Source: Promethearchaeota archaeon (GTDB lineage: Archaea; Asgardarchaeota; Lokiarchaeia; Sigynarchaeales; MK-D1). From it: 10,356 nucleotides of DNA. Positions 1-5,793 of this stretch are shown here, one piece after another (the stretch's first letter is position 1; each line of letters opens with the position of its first letter). Position numbers and translations under genes: made by a program. The stretch lies in the NCBI GenBank assembly GCA_016839865.1, contig JAEOTN010000440.1, positions 1 to 10,356 of the forward strand, in the 5' to 3' direction. The notes under the pieces were generated by a model, which did not search any database, was not told where the DNA came from, and saw only the letters and a list, made by a program, of their open reading frames with translations.

Positions 1-3
1 GAG

Positions 4-825
4 ATGGAATCTAAATCTCAGGGTACCACACTATTGAATATTTTTTTTATGGTACGCACTTTAGCACCAAAAAAATACAAGATCCTTTTACGGCAGATTG
101 CTAGAAATGTGATTCTTAAAACTACATTAAAAATTGCAGGAAGAGGAATCGAAAAAGGGATGAAGCGTGTAAGAGTTCCTTACTATCCAGGAATGATGGA
201 ATTTGATTTGAATCAAACTTTGATGAACATATTGGAAAAAGGAACATGCCAATGTATCTCATATAGAGATATTGTGGGGATTGAACGAAACCAACTGAAA
301 AAAAACATCGTACTTATTTTGGACACAAGTGGTTCAATGTATGGAAAATCCTTGGTAAATGCTGCGTTAACGACAAGTCTTTTGACCTATACAATGCGTA
401 AACATAAATTTGCAGTGATTTTGTTTAATTCAAGCAGTATGATGTTGAAATCTATGGATGAAGATATCTCCCAAACTCCAATCACGAAACTTATTGATGA
501 GATACTTGATTCAGAAGCAGTGGGATTTACAAACATTGAAAACGCATTAACTAGAGGATTAAAAGAGTTAGATCGCGTGAAAGGGAAGCGCAAATTCGCT
601 ATTCTTATTACAGATGGCAATTATAATCGAGGAAAAGATCCTAGCTTAATTGCAAAAAGCTACCCTAAATTACACGTTGTAGTAATGCCTCCTGAGAACA
701 AATTACGTTATGAGGGTTTGAAAATTTGTAGAAAGATTGCAGATTCAGGGCATGGAAAATTTTATCCCGTTTCAGAATTTAAAGATATTCCTCAAACCTT
801 ACTACATATACTTCGAACTAATTAA
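4..825 (+). CDS. VWA (von Willebrand A) domain protein, possibly 5'-truncated
   Basis: The 273-residue product has a basic, helical N-terminus (about 1-60) followed by one VWA domain (about 100-270). The metal-ion-dependent adhesion site (MIDAS) is complete: D-T-S-G-S at 107-111, a Thr at 176 in GFTN, and an Asp at 204 in ITDG. The stretch just before the domain, with F-D-L-N-Q-T-L at 67-73, resembles the lead-in to VWA domains of the magnesium-chelatase subunit D/CoxE type. Such proteins bind Mg2+ and often work with a MoxR- or BchI-like AAA+ ATPase, encoded upstream if present, and so outside this window. No signal peptide or membrane segment is seen, so it is probably cytosolic. The ATG lies three bases from the edge with an open codon before it, so the true start may be further upstream. 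The substrate is unknown. The domain call is firm; the cellular role is not. Confidence 0.85.
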   Translation: MESKSQGTTLLNIFFMVRTLAPKKYKILLRQIARNVILKTTLKIAGRGIEKGMKRVRVPYYPGMMEFDLNQTLMNILEKGTCQCISYRDIVGIERNQLKKNIVLILDTSGSMYGKSLVNAALTTSLLTYTMRKHKFAVILFNSSSMMLKSMDEDISQTPITKLIDEILDSEAVGFTNIENALTRGLKELDRVKGKRKFAILITDGNYNRGKDPSLIAKSYPKLHVVVMPPENKLRYEGLKICRKIADSGHGKFYPVSEFKDIPQTLLHILRTN

Positions 826-833
826 TTGTTCTA

Positions 834-867
834 AACTTTTTTAAGCATAGTTGATCCAATTTGGATC
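834..867 (+). promoter_or_regulatory. Candidate promoter with palindromic operator before the enolase-family gene
   Basis: A T-rich, box A-like element (TTTTTTAAG, 837-845) follows an A-rich, BRE-like AAAC. About 20 bp further on is a perfect 15-bp palindrome, GATCCAATTTGGATC (853-867, 7-bp arms around one T). It ends 7 bp before the chosen ATG at 875. With archaeal spacing the transcription start would fall at or inside the palindrome, which is where a repressor dimer could block transcription. The palindrome is seen directly; the promoter and operator roles are inferred. Confidence 0.4.
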
Positions 868-874
868 GTTGAAT

Positions 875-2107
875 ATGAAAATCACAAAAGTTGAGTTATG
901 GCATCTTAACATACCATTAAAAAAACCATTCTATCCTTCTTGGATTCCTGGATATCCTCAAACACACAATAGATTCACTTTATTAAGATTATCTACAGAT
1001 GATGGATTCACGGGACATGCTGCTGGTGTAGCATTTGGTGAGGAGCGTGAAGGACTAGGCGGATTACTTGCTCCTTATTTATTGGGATTAGATCCAACTG
1101 ATGTAGAGTTAGGACACCAACGAATTACTGAGGGAAGCTTCTTAGGATGGAGAAATTTTTGGATGGAAGCAGCATTTTTCGATATTAAGGCACAAGCAAA
1201 AGGTGTACCAGTGTGGAAGATGCTTGGAGGAGAAAAGAAACCTGTCCCTGTGTACTGGAGTACAGGAGAGGTATGCAGACCTAAAGAACACTCTGAAACC
1301 ATCAAGCAAGCCCATAATGAAGGATATAAAGCAGTGAAATTACGCGTACATGCAAAAACACTTGAAGAGGATGTAAAAATAATCAATGAAATCCGTTCCA
1401 TGGTGGATCCATCCATTCGGTTAGGTGTGGATGCAAATCAAGGATGGCGGGTAACAATTGTAGATCGAACTCCTGCATGGACACTTCAAAGAGCAAAAGA
1501 TTTTGTAGATCAGATTGAACAAAGCAACATTGAATGGTTGGAAGAACCTTTGGAGATGCATATGTATGAAGAATTATCCGAATTGCGTAATTATAGCAAC
1601 AAGACGAAAATAGCGGGAGCTGAATTAAACTCAGGTTGGCATGAAGCTCGCATGTTTTTACATTTTGGTAGCTATGACTTGTACCAACCTGATTGTACAG
1701 TGTTTGGGATTTTAGATACACTGAAAGTAATCGAAGCATGTAATAGTGATCCGAAATTGTCATATTCACCACATACATGGACAAATGGGGTCGGTCAATG
1801 GATAAATATGCATTTATTCGCATTATCTGATTATAAACATCCACTGGAATTTCCTTATGAACCTGGTTCTTGGGAACCTAAATATCGAGACGGTATATTA
1901 AAGACCCCTGTATTCCCTGAAGATGGATATTTAGAACTTCCTATGGATCCTGGATTAGCAATTCCATTGGATTGGGATAAAATCAAAAAATATGGCAGAA
2001 AATTCTTCTCAATGACCGAAGGAGATTTATCAAAAAAAGTGATCAAAGAGAAAGGAATTTTTACTGCAATAAAGCTTAAGAAACGAAAAGATCAAGAGAA
2101 AAAATGA
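875..2107 (+). CDS. Enolase-superfamily (mandelate racemase/muconate lactonizing-type) enzyme, probable sugar-acid dehydratase
   Basis: The product is 410 residues, the usual length for the family. It has an N-terminal capping domain (about 1-120) and a (beta/alpha)7-beta barrel. Numbering from the ATG at 875, the signature residues run in order: K-L-R at 155-157 (end of barrel strand 2), D186-A-N188 (first Mg2+ ligand), the E-E-P pair at 223-224 (second), E250 in GAELNSG (third), D273 in QPD, H300 in SPHTW, and E325 in LEFPYEPG. The Asp-His pair and the final Glu match the mandelate racemase/acid-sugar dehydratase subgroup, which abstracts the proton next to a carboxylate on an Mg2+-bound enediolate. 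Arg replaces the second Lys of the usual KxK motif, which affects which face is deprotonated, so substrate and reaction remain open. A TTG at 851 would add eight residues, but the family normally begins as it does from the ATG (MKITKVELW). A T-run follows the stop. No pathway partner is adjacent. Confidence 0.88.
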   Translation: MKITKVELWHLNIPLKKPFYPSWIPGYPQTHNRFTLLRLSTDDGFTGHAAGVAFGEEREGLGGLLAPYLLGLDPTDVELGHQRITEGSFLGWRNFWMEAAFFDIKAQAKGVPVWKMLGGEKKPVPVYWSTGEVCRPKEHSETIKQAHNEGYKAVKLRVHAKTLEEDVKIINEIRSMVDPSIRLGVDANQGWRVTIVDRTPAWTLQRAKDFVDQIEQSNIEWLEEPLEMHMYEELSELRNYSNKTKIAGAELNSGWHEARMFLHFGSYDLYQPDCTVFGILDTLKVIEACNSDPKLSYSPHTWTNGVGQWINMHLFALSDYKHPLEFPYEPGSWEPKYRDGILKTPVFPEDGYLELPMDPGLAIPLDWDKIKKYGRKFFSMTEGDLSKKVIKEKGIFTAIKLKKRKDQEKK

Positions 2108-2140
2108 ACTTTTTTTCGGTTCTTCTTATTTTTTCAAACT
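2108..2140 (+). terminator. T-rich archaeal-type transcription terminator
   Basis: Immediately after the stop of the enolase-family gene come a run of seven T (2110-2116) and a second pyrimidine-rich tract ending in six T (about 2121-2134). Archaeal RNA polymerase commonly terminates at oligo-T tracts without a strong hairpin. No hairpin was found here. Confidence 0.45.
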
Positions 2141-2206
2141 AAATTTTTATTATTAATCCGTATTATGTTATCAAAATACCTCCTAAATTGATAATTCAAT
2201 GTGAGA
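2140..2206 (+). promoter_or_regulatory. Candidate promoter and ribosome binding site of carS
   Basis: An AT-only tract after AAACT (about 2144-2156, TTTTTATTATTAA) could be the TATA element. A start about 25 bp downstream would give a leader of roughly 35 nt. GTGAG at 2201-2205, 9 nt before the ATG at 2215, resembles the archaeal Shine-Dalgarno core GGTGA. This supports the ATG over the in-frame TTG at 2188, which has no purine-rich motif before it. Confidence 0.35.
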
Positions 2207-2214
2207 ATCATTAC

Positions 2215-3030
2215 ATGAAAGAAAAAGCTAAGAAACGGAATTCTTTGAAAAGCCAAAATTTATCACCACAGGAAGAAAAATGGAAAATCACAGCTTTTTG
2301 GTTTTGCGGGGGATTCTTGACACTATTTATTGCTGAATTGGTTATTTACTTGATAATTTGGAATATTAATGACTGGACTTGTGTACTACTTCTTCAGATA
2401 ATTCTTATCATGCCTGCGTATTTATCCAATGCTGGAATGTTAATTTTTGGGAAGGGTGGAAAGCCATTAGATAAGGGAAAAATATGTAAAGATGGCAATC
2501 GCTTGTTTGGTCCCGGAAAAACTCTAAAAGGATTGATTTTTGGACCATTATTTGGAATTGCGATATCATTAATTATCCATGCGATATTAATCGGAACATG
2601 GTCTGGAATCGAGAATATAATCCTTTCATTTTGGGGTGGAGAGAGAGAATATATTTTATTTAACAGCACACCAGATGTGGCGGTTAATTTATTTAAAGTA
2701 TATATGACAGGAGCCCGTTCAAATGAGAAATTATGGATAGGGATATTAAAACTAACTCTCAGAGTAGCATTAGTTTCATTTGCTGCTGCGGGAGGAGACT
2801 TATTAGGTTCATGGTTAAAACGAAGAGTTAATAAAAAACGAGGAGAACCATTTTGGGGGGTTGATCAATTAGATTTTGTTATTCCAGTCCTTCTCATAGC
2901 TATTCCATTTATCCCATTAGATAAAAGCATCTTTGCGGTGTATATATTCATTCTTATTTTTACACCATTTATGGCTCTTATTTCTAATGCAATCTCATTT
3001 TTTGCTGGCTTAAAGAATGTTCCGTATTGA
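2215..3030 (+). CDS. carS: CDP-archaeol synthase (CDP-2,3-bis-O-geranylgeranylglycerol synthase)
   Basis: This integral membrane enzyme transfers CMP from CTP to unsaturated archaetidic acid, giving CDP-archaeol, the activated precursor of archaeal phospholipids. Family motifs appear in order (numbering from 2215): PAYLSNA at 67-73, a glycine-rich FGKGGKPLDKG at about 78-88, the R-L-F-G-P-G-K-T-x-K-G block at 96-106, GGDLLGSWLKRR at 193-204, and DQLDF at 217-221. Hydrophobic segments lie near 28-50, 55-75, 107-127, 175-192, 222-236 and 240-262. Archaeal CarS proteins are usually about 170-180 residues. This one is 271, with a charged N-terminal extension of about 25 residues and a loop of about 50 residues between the segments at 107-127 and 175-192. 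The start is the ATG with a GTGAG ribosome site; the TTG at 2188 would add nine residues. The gene ends 2 bp from the stop of a convergent small gene. Confidence 0.92.
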   Translation: MKEKAKKRNSLKSQNLSPQEEKWKITAFWFCGGFLTLFIAELVIYLIIWNINDWTCVLLLQIILIMPAYLSNAGMLIFGKGGKPLDKGKICKDGNRLFGPGKTLKGLIFGPLFGIAISLIIHAILIGTWSGIENIILSFWGGEREYILFNSTPDVAVNLFKVYMTGARSNEKLWIGILKLTLRVALVSFAAAGGDLLGSWLKRRVNKKRGEPFWGVDQLDFVIPVLLIAIPFIPLDKSIFAVYIFILIFTPFMALISNAISFFAGLKNVPY

Positions 3031-3032
3031 TA

Positions 3033-3338
3033 CTATTCATCTGGTTGTTTCGATTTTGGTTTGAGTAAACTAGAACGAATACTTTCAAAAGGAGATTCTT
3101 TTCGATCTTCTTGATCTGCGTAGTAATCTTTTCGAATAACCAGCCAAAATCCTCCTAAACCAATAAGTTCAGAAATTAGACCTACTATTATTATAACTCC
3201 TGGATTTGCGCCACCAAGAAACATAAGGATTGCTAATAAGGGGCCTAATATTAAAAGTAAACCAGAAACTGCACCTTTAATTATGAGAGGGAAATTTGTC
3301 TTGATTCGATTGAGTAACTTTTGAAAGGAATTTGCCAG
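3033..3338 (-). CDS. Small hypothetical membrane protein, two predicted transmembrane segments, uncertain start
   Basis: A reading frame on the minus strand stays open from 3344 to the TAG at 3033. The first ATG in it (3224) would give only 63 residues with one membrane segment. The frame upstream of that ATG is plainly protein-like: a basic amphipathic stretch (SFQKLLNRIK), then a hydrophobic helix continuing into the ATG region, then LGGANPG as a turn, a second hydrophobic helix (about 22 residues), and a charged tail ending KPKSKQPDE. The likely topology is a hairpin with both ends in the cytoplasm. No ATG, GTG or TTG exists upstream in frame. CTG at 3338 or ATT at 3341 are the candidates used here. 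Alternatively, removing one A near 3341-3343 joins the frame to a GTG at 3348. It lies just downstream of the large helical gene on the same strand. I do not recognise the family. Confidence 0.5.
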   Translation of the reverse strand: MANSFQKLLNRIKTNFPLIIKGAVSGLLLILGPLLAILMFLGGANPGVIIIVGLISELIGLGGFWLVIRKDYYADQEDRKESPFESIRSSLLKPKSKQPDE

Positions 3339-3354
3339 AATTTGTCACATCCTA

Positions 3355-3383
3355 GATGAATGATAAAAAATCTATAATTCATC
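3355..3383. repeat. Short inverted repeat between the small membrane gene and the large helical gene
   Basis: GATGAAT (3355-3361) and ATTCATC (3377-3383) are perfect 7-bp inverted arms around a 15-bp AT-rich spacer. On the plus strand the second arm is followed by a T-run; on the minus strand the spacer supplies a T-run (GATTTTTTATC). It could be a weak terminator or processing hairpin between the two minus-strand genes, or chance in AT-rich DNA. Confidence 0.25.
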
Positions 3384-3394
3384 ATTTTTTAAGA

Positions 3395-3416
3395 TCGTGG
3401 TTCTTTTTATGAAAAA
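3395..3416 (-). terminator. T-rich tract after the large helical gene
   Basis: Read on the minus strand, the TGA stop (3419-3417) runs straight into TTTTTCATAAAAAG. The five-T run right at the stop could end or weaken transcription before the small membrane gene. No hairpin is associated. Confidence 0.25.
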
Positions 3417-5777
3417 TCAAAGGTTCTTTTTGAATTTCTGGTAGAGAACTTTATCGAGTTTTTTACCAATGTTATCCGAAAGCTGATTTGCTATTGTCCA
3501 ACGTTCCCCTTCAATGATTTCTTTATCTATTTCAGTTTCAGTTAAAGTTTTACCAACCCGTTTAGAAACCTCTTTAATGACTAACTCATACACTTCATTT
3601 TTTACTGAGTCTCTAGTTGGGAGATCAAAAGCAGGCCATTGTTTATGAATGCAGGATAACGCGAAGTAATAATAATCCGTAAATAGCTCTGATGTAGTAT
3701 TTGTTCTCAATTCACTATGATTTTTCATATTTTCCGAGCAAGTTTTCCCATCTTTTTGTTTATTCCAATACAGCGTAGTAGGGGTGATACCTTTTGATGT
3801 AATACGCATCATACTAGATGTTACACGGCGTTCAATCCAATCTAGAGTGTGTGATTCTTGGTCTTTGCGAATTTCTGCTTTTTTCTTTTCCCGTTTTTGG
3901 AATTCTACCCGCTTAGCTTCCTCAACTTGAAGTTTACGTTTCTCATGAAGCATTTTATAACGTTCAAGTAGGTCATAAGCAAGGCTATATGAAATAGGAG
4001 AAATCATGTCAGAGGGTAGTTTTAAATCTTTAATACCTGTATACACTGAACTAGGTTGAGTTTCCAGTGATTTAACAGCATCAGATAATTTAGTATCTAA
4101 GAAACGGGCAAGAATAAAGCCATTTACTAAAAAGGGGTCACGTTCTGCATTAAATACAATGGTTAGTTCTTTTTGGCGGTTAGTTATTCTTTTGATTACC
4201 AGTTCCTCTATTTTAACAACCACCCATTCTTGATCTTCTGAATGTTCATGTAATTTCTTGATTGCCATTAAAAAGCGCGATTGATCTTCTTTCACTTTAT
4301 TATATGTTTCCAATATTCTACTGATTTGCCGAGTAACTTTTGCTAACATCCTAAAATAAATCTCTCGGCACAAATTTTCTAATATATCATCGTGATCATA
4401 GAATAATATCATAGAGGCAAGGTTGGTAATAGGAGTTTCTTTCAGTATACGCTGTTCAATTCGTAGTTTTTTGTGATAAAATCGACGTAAGTCTACAGCA
4501 CTCATTCCAATTCTAGAAGCAATATCTGTAACTATGGTATTATTTTCTGGTTCTGCAGTTTCCATCAAATCTTTTAGTGTTAAATTTTGGATTCGTGGAT
4601 TTATGCTTTTAATCTTTACAAGTTCGGATTCTGCATTTGCTAAAGGATTATTTACGGGATTGCCTATTTTTATGAGATCCATTTTGTTAATTCCATAAGT
4701 TTTAAGGAACTGATGGACGCGTTTTTTATCCACAGAAAATAAGTTTACAAACTCAGGAACATCAATAACTCCTAATCTTTTGAAAAACAATGTAGTTTCG
4801 TTGAAATTATACTCAAGTAAACACTCAAGAAAGTAAATCAGGTAATTGGCTGTCTTATCTTTACTAATTTTTAAAATTTGACCCTTTATTGCATCTAAAA
4901 TCATGCGCTCAAAAGTTTCATAATCTCGTTTACGCTTATTAGTTTGGGCGAAACTCCTAATTAATTGTTCACGGAATTTAATAGCGTGCTGAAATGCCTC
5001 CAAACCTAGTGATGAAGTTGGGAAAATTTCTAGTATTGTTCTCATGATTTGGTTTAAAATTAAGTGCATAGGCATAGTTTCGAATTTTAAATCTCGAATA
5101 TTATCAAATTCGAATTTAGCTTTCATTTCATTTTGAACACCATTGAGGACAGATAATTCAAGATAATGATCAATATTTTCGTCTTCTACTAATTCTTCTT
5201 CAATTGCTCGACCAATGGGTTTAAAGTCTGAAGATTTTTTAATTATAGCCCGTCGAACCTGTTTTGAGATACCTAATAAATCTCCTGTATAATCAAAGAA
5301 GTATACTATGGGGAACTTATACAATATTTGATTTAGTTGGGTTTCCAGAGATTTTCGTATCTGTTCACGCTCGTTATCATGAATTTCACCTTTTAAGTTA
5401 ATTATTGTATTTACGCAGTTCTTCAATAACGTCGTTTCATTTTCCAGAAGTTTCAATTCATAATCAATAGTATCTTTGACCAATGAAGAAAATTCGTTGA
5501 AAATTTCTTTTTTTTCTGTCTTTTCAATTAAATCCAACTTATCGGTAGTCACAGAGATATCCATTGGATCTTTTGTATGAATACCCCAATAGTCAAATGC
5601 TTGAACCACAGATGATGCAATCAGTAAATTCTATAAAGTATTTTCCTTGCCACATAGCTCATATATCTTGTTCCGTCCTTCTTCTCTTCGAAAATGTGAA
5701 ATAATTCGTTTTGTGGTCTGAAAAAAAACATCTGAAGATTCTTCAGCAGTTTCCCGTCTTCGAAAGCCTTCTATCAT
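3417..5777 (-). pseudogene. Large helical protein of unknown function, interrupted by one in-frame TAG at 5633-5631
   Basis: The 3' part (5609-3417) encodes 730 residues. The same frame continues upstream through GTG 5609 to a TAG at 5633-5631, then 48 more codons to an ATG at 5777 (MIEGFRRRETAEESS...). That ATG has a good ribosome site, AGGAG in TAGGAG, 9 nt before it. Neither GTG 5609 nor ATG 5561 has a purine-rich site. The simplest reading is one gene of about 786 codons with an amber codon at position 49. The product is charged and almost entirely helical, with no membrane segment or signal peptide. In the 730-residue numbering there is a long Lys/Glu-rich helix at about 546-598 that may form a coiled coil, and a Trp/Tyr-containing C-terminal region. 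I see no catalytic motif and do not recognise the family. Options are nonsense mutation, sequencing error, amber recoding (for example pyrrolysine), or two separate products (48 residues plus 730 from GTG 5609). That a long coding sequence is present is certain; its broken status is not. Confidence 0.6.
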
Positions 5778-5793
5778 CCTTTTATTCTCCTAA
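5777..5793 (-). promoter_or_regulatory. Shine-Dalgarno overlapping the upstream stop codon
   Basis: On the minus strand the 777-residue gene ends in TAG, and this stop is part of TTAGGAG. The sequence AGGAGAATAAAAGG then leads to the ATG at 5777-5775. The stop-to-start gap is 12 nt. This is a typical coupled-translation arrangement and decides the start at 5777 for the next frame. Transcription is therefore probably shared between the two large genes. Confidence 0.6.

Noticed and set aside
851..874. TTG at 851 as start of the enolase-family gene
   Set aside because: It would translate the palindrome and add eight residues not typical of the family. The ATG at 875 gives the usual N-terminus.
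1075..1416. 113-codon open frame on the minus strand
   Set aside because: Antisense to the enolase-family gene; a shadow frame without protein-like features.
1383..1844. 153-codon open frame on the minus strand
   Set aside because: It lies wholly inside and antisense to the enolase-family gene, which has intact catalytic motifs. The translation has no recognisable domain and unusual composition.
2394..2669. 91-codon open frame on the minus strand
   Set aside because: Antisense to carS, whose motifs are clear.
5721..5728. Run of eight A (T on the coding strand) as a frameshift site in the interrupted gene
   Set aside because: The frame is the same on both sides and reads through sensibly, so no indel needs to be assumed here. 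The only break is the TAG downstream.
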